Of a DNA stretch of 64,000 bases, positions 52,549 to 62,300 are shown in pieces. Within the stretch, counting starts at the first letter, position 1. Each line of letters starts with the position of its first letter. Source of the DNA: Blepharisma stoltei (lineage: Eukaryota > Ciliophora > Heterotrichea > Heterotrichida > Blepharismidae); contig CAJZBQ010000063.1 in NCBI GenBank assembly GCA_914767885.1, forward strand, positions 186,001 through 250,000. The letters are read 5' to 3'. The notes beneath the pieces were generated by a model. The model saw only the letters and a list, made by a program, of their open reading frames with translations. It was not told the DNA's origin and did not search any database. Both the position numbers and the translations under genes were made by a program.

Positions 52549-55139
52549 ATGGCAAGAAGAGCATTTATATCAAGACATATTGTTTTATCTGAAGAAAACA
52601 AACCTGTTTTTGGGGCAATTTTAATTGAGGGAGAAACAATCAGTGAAGTAAGAAAATTCGATAAATTAAAGAAAATTGAAAACGCTTTGCAAGAACTTCA
52701 AGACTGGGATCCCAAAGTCTATGAAGATGCATATATTTTCCCAGGGATTGTAGATTGTAATGCCAAAACTAATGGGGATTGAGAAGGAAGGTCATTTTTG
52801 ACCCAAGCAGCTGTCTCTGGTGGAATAACCACTGTTGTCATTGAGCCAAGTCTCTGGCAGCAGCCTGAGCCTCAAACGGAAAATTACTGTGATTATGGAG
52901 AGGTTGGACTGATAAATGGAGACTCTGTTTCAATTGATGGAGTTTTGGCTATCAAAGGATACCTTTATAAGCCAACTCGCTATGTAGAAGAAATCCAGAA
53001 CCTTGAAGGCTTGCTTTCAGAAGCTGCCAAATCAGATATGCCAGTCATAATTGATCCATCTCTTCCAAATCCTAGGATGTTATTCATGGCATCGCCATGT
53101 AGAGCCTTGTCTCTTCAAAGAAGAAGCGAAATTGATGATCTTTCGGATATGCAACACTTTGCTGGGGCTTTTCCAGAAAATGTAATTGACTCGGGAGAAA
53201 ATTCTCCTGTAGAGGCTGAGGTAGAAAATGACTCAGGGTTAGAGAAAAGGCTTTCGCTGAGAGACATAAAAAAGTCAGAAATAGTGAGAACGCAGAATCA
53301 TAGAATTAGTTTGATATCTGATGCGAATATTGTTGAACATAATGATGGAGAGAATAAATTGGTAAGTATTCGCAAAAAGTACCATAGAAAAAATCTGTCT
53401 GATATTTATCAAGACTTACTCAAAATAATTAATCAAAATAAATACTTAAATTTAAGAATTTTTCCTGATTTGTTTATAATAATTTTTAAATAATATAATT
53501 TATATATCTGCATTTTAATAGATCATTATTAGTAATCCATTTTATATTCTAAAATATATTTGCACTTTATAGCTTTATTTTAAAAAGTATATATCAAAAT
53601 AATAAATCTCCTTTTAATGGATTTAAGATGACTAATAAGACTATAGAAATAAAATAGTGACGTTGATAGAAATTTGACTCCGAGGCGCATTCTTTATGTA
53701 GCAATTATAGCCTACCGTGATCAAGCTGAAAGCAGGGCCTCTGTCCCTATTCGAAGTAGGCCTTCAGGTATGGGGATGCCCTGCCAAAAAGGGAAGCGTT
53801 TTTTCTCTCCTGAAGGTTTTCTTGTCCCTGCCAGAAGAGCTAGAAAGGTTTTGCATACCACATAGTTTTTCTCTCACCTGGACTATCGGGGCATCTCACA
53901 GATGGTGACTCTACCCAGGGAGCTGATCACTGGACAGGTGATTCAGGTTGGAATCCAAAAGGGCTACCTTTTGGAGTTAAGGAAGGCAACGGCTAGTGGC
54001 TCGATCCACTTATGTTCAGCGTAATTGTTTCAAATAACTGACTAACTAACTATTAAGACTATAATATCATCATTATAAAACTTTAATAAAATAAAAATTT
54101 CATATAATTTTATCAAAAATATTATTAATTCCACAGGAAGTTAGATAAGAGAATTAAAGAGTCGCAAGACAACATAGAACACTTAAGCAGAGCTGAGATT
54201 TCTTTATACTCAGAAGCAGGGACCACATCTGGAGACAGCTTAAATTCTCCCCAACTTCAGTCAAATTTCCCAGCAGCTCACTCATACCCTGACATGGCAG
54301 CTATAAAACCGCCTCCCTCTCTCCAAGAGCGCAGAAAAATGCGGCCCGCCACTCTTAACGTAACAAAGCAAAAACCAAAAGAAGAGTCTTTATACGTTAG
54401 ATACCTCGCAAACTGTCCAGATTGCTGAGAAACAGCCGGCGTTGAAAGAATATTAAGAGCCATGGAAGGTATCAAGCACCGAGTCCACATTTCTAGCTTA
54501 TCATCTGCAAGAAGCGTAAACTTAGTCCGTCAATTTAAAGAAACCTCAAAGTCCATTACCTGTGACACGACTTCTTATTTTTTATATTTCACCGACGTAG
54601 ATATACAGAATGGGGATACACGATTTAAAGCCCATCCTCCAATTAGAAGCAATCTAAATTGCAATTTATTATGGGATTTACTTAAAATGAAAGCAATAGA
54701 TATGGTTTCTTCAGCTCATAGCCCGATTCTTCCAATGTATAAGTTTTTAAATTTTGGAGATTTTCGAAGGGCTTTGAGCGGTATCAATTCTATGGGATTT
54801 GCACTACAAGTACTATGGACAAAACTAAGGCAGCCAGTCTTATCAGCATCTAGTCTTGAGCATTATATTGTGAGGCTTTCTAAATGGCTTTCATTACACC
54901 CTGCGAAATTTTTCAAAATTGACAGTTTTAAAGGCTCAATTTCGCCTGGAAAGCATGCAGATCTTGTTATATGGAAACCACACGAAACTGTGATTGCTAA
55001 AAGCTACAGTAAGTTTCCTGATATGTGTGTGTTCAGAGGTAAAGAACTCTATGGGAAAATTGAAGAAGTATATGTGAGGGGTCAGCTGGCATTCCAAGGA
55101 AACAATTTTTATCCTGTCGGGAGGAAGATTGTCAGGTAA
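52549..55139 (+). CDS. Dihydropyrimidinase/allantoinase-like amidohydrolase, probably inactive (621 aa), split by a 725-bp IES
   Basis: The fold is indicated by YIFPGIVDCNAKTN, AAVSGGITTVVIEP, HRVHISSLSSA, LWDLLKMKAIDMVSSAHSP and GSISPGKHADLVIWKP. Active members have PGxIDxHxH and a DHSP aspartate; here the two His are Asn and Lys and the Asp is Ala, so the metal site is lost, as in CRMP-type relatives. A Ser/Glu-rich segment is inserted in the middle (about 210-370). IES 53419-54143 interrupts at IYQD; removal gives IYQDLDKRIKESQDN and a 1866-nt CDS. Likely a scaffold or binding protein. Confidence 0.75.
53419..54143. other. IES, 725 bp, containing a nested retroposon
   Basis: Left border GACTTA then CTCAAA; right border GAAG then TTAGAT. 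TTA on both sides, and the CTC/GAAG tips faintly resemble family 1 ends. The AT-rich flanks of the insert enclose retroposon 53646-54054. Deletion leaves one open frame. Confidence 0.75.
53646..54054 (+). mobile_element. SINE-like retroposon nested in an IES (409 bp)
   Basis: Flanked by AAGACTATA (53637-53645, 54055-54063). Head GAAATAAAATAGTGACG; tail AACTGACTAACTAAC. GC-rich body. Confidence 0.72.
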
Positions 55140-55171
55140 TTATTTAATTAACTAAGGTGATTAAAAGATAA

Positions 55172-56709
55172 ATGGGAAACTGCAGCAACAGCGCAAAACC
55201 TGATATAGAGATTTACCTTGGATTTTCCATTATAAATTAATTAGAAAATTCTAATAGAAAAGTATAGAAAAATAGCATATCCCTCAGTCAGAAATTTCAT
55301 ACTCAGAAATCGCAATGCTGAAAATCAAAGAGCGTGACTATTCAGGACAAGTCATAAACCACGACAAAATAAAATTCAAATTGACATCTCCATGTCTCAA
55401 CCAAACTGCCAAGTTCTTGCACATGCCTTATGCCTTTGACATCACAGGAACAGTTCTACCTGGGCTTGACCCTCGAGAACTTGTTGATAAGGAATGCCAA
55501 GACAACCTCTTTTTTGTGGAGAAAGAAAATACCCTCTTCGCTGCACTTTTTGACGGGCATGGCCAAGATGGGTTTAAAGTCACCGAATTTTGCAAGAGGT
55601 TCATGAATCGGCAATTTAAAGAAAAATTCGAAGATTTTAAAGTGAAGCCTAAAGAAGCGATCAGCAAAATAATTGAGGAATGCGATGCATCGCTCAAAGC
55701 AAATGCTGGGGACGTAAATTATTTAATATCAGGGACCACTGCTGTTGTGCTGTTTATAGATGGAAATAATATGTATGTAGGGAGTGTAGGGGATTCTCGG
55801 GCTATTTTGGGGACTATTCCTAAGTCTGATGATGAAGTGTCAAAAGCTATAAGAACACTTAAGCCTGTTCCTTATAAAACAGCGATTGAGCCAAGAAGGC
55901 TGCTAAAATCAATAGCTCTCACTGTCGATCAAAAGCCAAACCATCAAGAAGAACTCGAAAGGATTCAAAAATCAGGCGGAAAAGTCCAGCAGTTGACAGA
56001 CGACAGAGGAATGAAAATAGGCCCATTTCGAGTGTGAAAAGGAAACGGAAATATCCCAGGCTTAGCAATGTCAAGGTCAATAGGTGACGGAATTGCCAAA
56101 GACTGTGGAGTTATTTCTACTCCAATAGTCCACGATTTTCAGCTGTTTCCTGATAGAGACCAATTCATAGTCATGGGCTCAGATGGGGTATGAGATGTTT
56201 TTGACAACCAAGAAGCCGTGAATTTTGTAGAGAAATACCGCTCAGAGTGTGTGAAAACTCCTGTCAGAGATAATTCGTATCCTATCAAAGTAACTCATAT
56301 TTAGCCTGATAACTCAACTATATCTCAATTGTTAGGGGAAGAGGCAAGATATAGATGGTTTGGGGTCTGTGAGGACGAAGATGTGATGATTGATGATATT
56401 TCTGTGATTGTCATAGAAATAAGCACCTTAGTACCGATGTCAACGATTGATATGAGTGAAACTGAGGATAGGAGGACTGTGAGGCTTAATAGCTTGGGAG
56501 ATATACAAGACTCGAAGCCGATGGTAGCAAATATGCTGAGGGGAGATGCGGTAAGAGGAAGCTTTATACCAGCAAAGGACCCAAATGCAAAAAGGATAAG
56601 AATTGACCCGAAAAGAGGATCACATGCTGTTGTAGGGGGAGAAGAAGCTGAGGAAACTGAAGCTGTCATCGATGTCCCATTTGTCGATGAAGAGCATAAA
56701 CTGGATTAG
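55172..56709 (+). CDS. PP2C-type Ser/Thr phosphatase with myristoylation signal (482 aa)
   Basis: The true start is ATG 55172 (MGNCSNSAKPD). A 74-bp IES (55206-55279) separates it from the rest; removal gives KPDIPQSEISYSEIAML in phase. PP2C motifs: DNLFFVE, FAALFDGHGQDG, SGTTAVVLF, GSVGDSRAIL, LAMSRSIGD, VMGSDGVWDV. A 15-nt intron at 56290-56304. CDS after removals 1449 nt. In-frame TGA (RVWKGNG, GVWDV) reads as Trp. Metal ligands D (DGHG) and D (SDGVWD) are present, so it should be active and probably membrane-attached through Gly2/Cys4. The C-terminal tail is acidic. Confidence 0.9.
55206..55279. other. Short IES, 74 bp, near the PP2C start
   Basis: TA-bounded (TA at 55204-55205 and 55278-55279) and AT-rich, with stops in all useful frames. 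It separates a perfect MGNC acylation start from the phosphatase body. Removal keeps phase. Confidence 0.72.
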
Positions 56710-56989
56710 TTTATTAAGTTCAAAAAATTTAGAGAATGCTAAAAAATAAATATGGATTATTAATTTTTAAAATTCCCGAACAATAGCTAGAAGCATTTTA
56801 AAATAAAATTATTTTAGGTTGAGGTATCATTTGAATTATACTTGCACTTATATTGTTTAATAGAGATATTATCCTTAGCGATTAATTTGAATAATTTATC
56901 TAAGCATAAAGAATAATTTTATAGAAGCATAATTTATAAGGAGATGCATGCTTGTACAGCCTCTATTCAAGATCTAGTTAAAAAAGCTA

Positions 56990-57046
56990 TTGCGCCAGGA
57001 GTGGAAATTCTAATATTTTGAAGTAACTCCTTAGCATTGAGCCATC
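56990..57046 (+). ncRNA. Candidate ncRNA family, copy 1 (57 nt, short form)
   Basis: 5' TTGCGCCAGGAGT and 3' GAAGTAACTCCTTAGC, then ATTGAGCCATC, with only about 18 nt between. GGAGT/ACTCC can pair to close a hairpin. TATAAGGAGATGCATG lies about 50 bp upstream, and a conserved ATAATCCCTC follows 3'. Strand is inferred from the position of the upstream motif. Confidence 0.45.
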
Positions 57047-57602
57047 TATATAATCCCTCCTGACTTAAATATTTCAATAAAAATTATGGATTTCTATTAT
57101 GGGTGGATTTAATATATGAATAAAACTAATAATAAAGATTAAATTATTTGTCGGGCTTATGAAAATATTTGCAGTTGTTTTCTGAATTAATAAAGAACAA
57201 TTAGATTAAAATTAAAAAAATTATTAGTGTGATATAAAACATTGTTTGAGCACACGATTAATTATTATGCATATATAAAGTGTCAAAGTTTATTAAATGG
57301 TTTTGGTCTGAAATATAATTCATAAGCATCTTTATTTTTAGCAGCTATAAAGTCTTTGGTCATTCATTCCTATAGTAAAGTTCATAGTTAAAATTTTTAT
57401 TAAAGCTGCGGATTGCAGCTTAGTCCAACAAAGGCATATTGCCTTTATGCAAGTTATAAGGTGCATATTTTATTATTATTGAATGGCTATTGATGTTCTT
57501 ATTCATTTTGTATAAATCCTAAAACATTAAATGAATGATTTCTTAAATCAGAAAGTTGTGATAATAACTTCAACTCTTATTTGCTTTGCCAGAAAAAAAT
57601 TA

Positions 57603-57699
57603 TTGCGCCAGGAGTGAATCTAAGTCAACATGCTTGCGCCTGCATCGATAGAAACGCAATTCTGAATAAATCGAAGTAACTCCTTAGCATTGAGCCATC
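57603..57699 (+). ncRNA. Candidate ncRNA family, copy 2 (type A)
   Basis: Same ends as copy 1. The A-type middle carries TCTAAGTCAACATGCTTGCG and CCTGCATCGATAGAAA. TTATAAGGTGCATA occurs about 150 bp upstream. The conserved flank TTTATACTCTATAAATATTT follows. Confidence 0.5.
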
Positions 57700-57940
57700 T
57701 TTATACTCTATAAATATTTAAATATCAATACAAATATGATAAATTAATTTATGGGGTAAAAACTACAATAAATTCTGCTAACGATAGCTAAACATTTTTA
57801 AATCGTAATTATAAATTTTATATTATTTAGCATGCTTATTATAAGGTGCTTATTTATTTGCTTATGCTAATTTATATTTTATAAAATAATTGGAAACTTG
57901 AAAGCATCTATATCAAAAGTTTTTTATTGTAAAAAGACCA

Positions 57941-58039
57941 CTGCGCCAGGAGAAGTCTAGAGCAGGATAGAACTCACGCCCAACCCTTCAGTAGATTCAA
58001 TACAGGCGATATGAAGTAACTCCTTAGCATTGAGCCATC
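57941..58039 (+). ncRNA. Candidate ncRNA family, copy 3 (type B)
   Basis: Ends CTGCGCCAGGAG and GAAGTAACTCCTTAGC. The B-type middle GGATAGAACTCACGCCCAAC then CCTTCAGTAG is unrelated to type A. TTATAAGGTGCTTA is about 110 bp upstream, TTATAGTCCCTC just downstream. Confidence 0.5.
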
Positions 58040-58454
58040 ATTATAGTCCCTCTTTATTTAAATATTTAAGATGAACTGATAATTTTATTTATGGGTCAAA
58101 ACTTGAAAATTTATAAATTTATGGTTAAGCAAAAATTGTATCGGTCATCTCGTTTACTCTTAAGCACTATATTTTTAGCTACTATAAAGTAAGCTGCATT
58201 TCAAGATATAATGATCTTTGGTCATTCTTTGCTTTAGTAAAGCCTGCAGTTAAAAATTGCTGCAGATTATAGCTTAGCTCAACAAAATATATTGCCTTTA
58301 TGCAAGTTATAAGGTGCATACCTTATTACTATTGAATAGCAATTAATGTTCTTATTCATTTTGTCTAAATCCTAAAACATTAAATAAATTATTTCTTAAA
58401 TTAGAAAGTTGTGAAAATAACTTTAACTCTATTTGTTTTGCCAGAAAAAAGCTA

Positions 58455-58546
58455 TTGCGCCAGGAGTGGATCTAAGTCAACATGCTTGCGCCTGCTTCGA
58501 TAGAAATTCATATGAAATTGAAGTAACTCCTTAGCATTGAGCCATC
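58455..58546 (+). ncRNA. Candidate ncRNA family, copy 4 (type A)
   Basis: Duplicate of copy 2 with a different stretch (TTCATATGAAATT) before the conserved 3' end. The ends and the A-type core are unchanged while the flanks have drifted. Confidence 0.5.
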
Positions 58547-58786
58547 TTTATACTCTATAAATATTTAAATATCAATAAAAATATGATAAATTAATTATGG
58601 GATAAAAATTACAATAAATTCTGCCAACAATAGCTAAACATTTTTAAATCGTAATTATAAATTGTATATTATTTAGCATGCTAATTATAAGGTGCTTATT
58701 TATTTGCTTATGCTAATTTATATTTTATAAAATAATTGGAAACTTGAAAGCATCTATATCAAAAGTTTTTTATTGTAAAAAAACCA

Positions 58787-58883
58787 TTGCGCCAGGAGTA
58801 TCTAAAGAAGGATAGAACTCACGCCCAACCCTTCAATAGGCATAATTCAAAGTTACGAAGTAACTCCTTAGCATGGGGTCATC
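58787..58883 (+). ncRNA. Candidate ncRNA family, copy 5 (type B)
   Basis: Duplicate of copy 3. The 3' terminus is the most diverged of the five (GCATGGGGTCATC instead of GCATTGAGCCATC), so it may be decaying. Confidence 0.45.
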
Positions 58884-59380
58884 ATTATAATCCCTATTTA
58901 TTTAAATATCTAAGATGAATGATAATTTCACTTATGGGTCAAAACTTGAAAATTTATAAATTTATGGTTAAGCAAAAATGGATTTGTCATCTCGCTTATT
59001 CTTATTTCCTCCCTATATTAAAATATTCTATATAAATATTGATATAAATCTTTCACAGATTTTGCTAAGCATATCATTTCGCTTTTCCTTATAAATGATA
59101 AGTATAAAAAATTAAAATTTCCTATATCTCAAGGGATTATAAAGACTGACACATCATATTTTCTTATAAATTATAGATTATTTAACTTCTATGCCACCCT
59201 CTTAAACAATCAATTTTTTAAAAAAATACTGACTGCATTTCTGTATTAAAATTAGTTTTTATTTTGATTTTTCTAAATAAGACAGCATTTATTAATAAGA
59301 AGTGCTTCTTTTAATATATAAAAATGTGACATGAAAGGATTCTTTCATTTTTAAAGTAAATTGGAAAACGTATATTGGAA

Positions 59381-62300
59381 ATGTCTTTATATCACTTTAA
59401 AGCACTAGTATACAAAAATTGAATACTTTGGTATCGAAGACCACTAGGATCATTCTGTGAGCTTTTTTTCCCTATACTTGTATTTATCGTTTTATATTGG
59501 GTAAGAACACAAGTGACTTCTGATGAATACGAAGCAGAAAGTTACCTTAATAACGCAACTTATGTATCCCCAACTCAAACAACATCAGTTTCCTTTGAAT
59601 TCGAATCTTCTATACCATTTTTGCAATGCTTAGGATATGTTGCACAAGGAGAGGAGTGGATTGTCGGACTTGCACCACAAAACGAAATAACTGAATACAT
59701 TGAAGACCAGCTTGGCGACTATTTAAGAAGAGTTGAGGTCAGGTATTTTGAAGATGACGATGCAATCGAAGATTATGTTAAAGACAGTGACTATGAGGAC
59801 GGGCCAAAGCTTTGTTTTGCTGTCGTTTTTACAGAGTGAAGTGATAACTACGTGGAATATAAAATCAGATTCAACCAGACTGATTCAATACCTGATGACG
59901 GCTTTGCAATAGGCGATTACGTGGATATTTTTAATTTCAATGACAATGAAGCTACTAATGAGCGACAAAGAGAGCCAAAGCCTGAATTCCAAGCACAATT
60001 TTTTTCGACTGGGTTCATACAAATACAAAATTGGGTCGATAATTATTTATTGCAAAAATATACAGGAAGCACAAATTCATACATTGCAGCAGGATTCGTG
60101 CCAATGTATTTTGATGAATGAATTGATGATGACTTTTTGGAGTATTTGGCAAATTTTTTGGCGTTTTTTATTATACTTAGCTTTGGAATTCCAGTTTGTA
60201 GGATGGTGACACAAATAGTTGAAGAAAAGGAAACGAAAATTAAAGAAATGATGGTTATTATGGGGTTATCTGGGACTTCCTATTGGGCTGCTTGAATTTT
60301 ATATTACTTTTTCATATATTTAGCCATAGCAATTGGAGCAGCATATATCCTAAGTCGCAATTTCTACGAATATAGTGACATTTCTATCATTTTCATTACT
60401 TATTTTTTACTTGGACTCTCTTGTATTTCCTTTAGTCTACTTCTGAGTATTTTTTTCTCAACTGTAAAAACAGCCCTTATTTTTAGCATCATGATCTTTT
60501 TTGCCACATTTTTCGCATATTTTGCAGTAGACGACCCTCTTATATCGACTTCTACAAAGTACTGAATTTCAATTATACCTTCTGTTGCTTTTTCATTAGG
60601 GACACAAATCATGGTTGAGCAAGAAAGAGGGTATATTGGTGTAACATATGATAACATCACTGAAGAGCTTTTCAATTATAAATACTCAGCTTGCATCATT
60701 TTTATTGCTATCGACACAGTTGCTATATTTTTGCTGTTTTTATATCTTGAACAAGTATGGCCATCTGAGTATGGGGTCAAAAGACCATGGAATTTTTTAT
60801 TCAAAAAAGAGTTTTGGGTTGAAATCCCTGTAGAAAGTAAAGATTTTGATGATAGGATTGAGAAAAACGAAAACACAGAAGAAGTTGATGCAATTCTTGA
60901 GGAGCAAAAAAACAAAGGAAAAGTTATGATGATCAGAAACCTCACAAAGAGCTATGATGGAGCGCTTGCAGTTGATAATTTAAGTCTTGATATATATGAA
61001 GGACAAATTTTTGCATTGCTAGGGCATAATGGTGCTGGAAAAACAACAACGATTTCAATGCTAACAGGAATGATAAATGTTACTAGTGGAGATATGATGG
61101 TCAGAAATTTATTACTGTCGAAAGACCTCAAGAAAATTCGAAAGCTGTTGGGTGTTTGCCCACAGCAAAATATTCATTATCCAGAGCTAACTCCTGCTGA
61201 GCATTTATACTTATTTTCTGTTTTTAAAGGAAAAACAAATAGCGATGAAATTAGTAAAGAAATCAATGAAAAATTGGAAGAAATCATGCTGGTTCCTCAA
61301 AAAGATGTCCAGGTAAAAACATTATCAGGTGGCCAAAAGAGAAAACTTTCTCTTGCAATTGCTTTAATAGGAGGCTCTCCAATTATTTTGCTAGATGAGC
61401 CTACATCAGGAATGGACCTCAATGCCAGAAGGCATATGTGGGAAATGCTTAAAAACAACAAGCAAGAAAGAATAATTATTTTGACAACCCACTATATGCA
61501 AGAAGCAGACACTCTTGCAGACAGAATTGCAATTCTTTCTCATGGAAAGCTCAGATGCTGTGGAAGCTCATTATTTTTGAAAAATAAATTCGGAGTAGGG
61601 TACTACTTGGTCCTTGTTAAGCAGTCTAATGTATACAGTCCACAGCATTCAAAATTAATCATTGATTTCGTAGAAAAATATATTCCAAACTCAAGACTAG
61701 TAAGTGATGTACAAGCAGAAATTTCATTTCAGTTACCATTGTCAAGCTCAGGACAGTTTAATGATTTTTTTCAAGCTTTGGATGAGAAAAAGACGGAATT
61801 AGAAATTAGGTCTTACTCTGTGTCTGTGACAACGCTAGAAGAAGTCTTTATAAATGTTACTGAAAAGACTCAAGAAATTAAAGAAAATGAAGAAAATCTT
61901 AATGAGACAAGATTCCAGGAAGGTGAAAACGAACTTCTGGTGGAAAAACCTAAAGAAACGAGCACGCTTTTTATCAGACATTTCAAAGCTTTGTTGAAAA
62001 AAAGGATACTATGGAGCATGAGAGACTTCAAAACTTTTACTTTTGAAATTTTGATTCCAATGTCTTTAATCACAATTGGAATAATTTTTCTCTTGATTGC
62101 TGATCGATATATTGACCAAGACCCTTGGGATTTAGTAATTGACCAGTAAAGTCCGATCTCTGCTTTGGATGCGCTTGTCTGACGTCGGGAGTGCCAAATG
62201 GGGAGTTGACTAACCAAAGTTTGTTGGCAAAGTCAAATCCCATCTGTCTCCTCCCGATGTCAGTCAAGCCCGATCCAAAGCCAGGATCAGACTATATGAT

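Larger units (their letters stand above)
57330..59010. repeat. Approximate tandem duplication, two units of about 850 bp
   Basis: Unit 1 is about 57330-58160 and unit 2 about 58161-59010. Similarity is visible throughout (for example CTTATTCATTTTGT near 57497 and 58349, and TTTATGGTTAAGCAAAAAT near 58119 and 58962), with many substitutions and small indels. Each unit holds one A-type and one B-type ncRNA candidate. Confidence 0.75.
56710..59380. other. 2.7-kb gene desert carrying a repeated ncRNA-like array
   Basis: No protein-coding frame. The stretch contains five copies of an element with conserved ends, described separately, and an approximate tandem duplication of about 850 bp. Outside these it is AT-rich and featureless. 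Confidence 0.6.

Noticed and set aside
53674-53908. Two overlapping plus-strand ORFs of 63 codons
   Set aside because: They lie within the retroposon nested in an IES of the amidohydrolase gene.
57941-58883. Telomerase RNA identity for the repeated elements
   Set aside because: No template-like complement of a C/A-rich telomere repeat, and five copies would be unexpected.
56950-58890. CRISPR-like or satellite interpretation of the repeated ends
   Set aside because: Spacing is irregular, the repeats flank each unit instead of alternating with spacers, and the host is eukaryotic.
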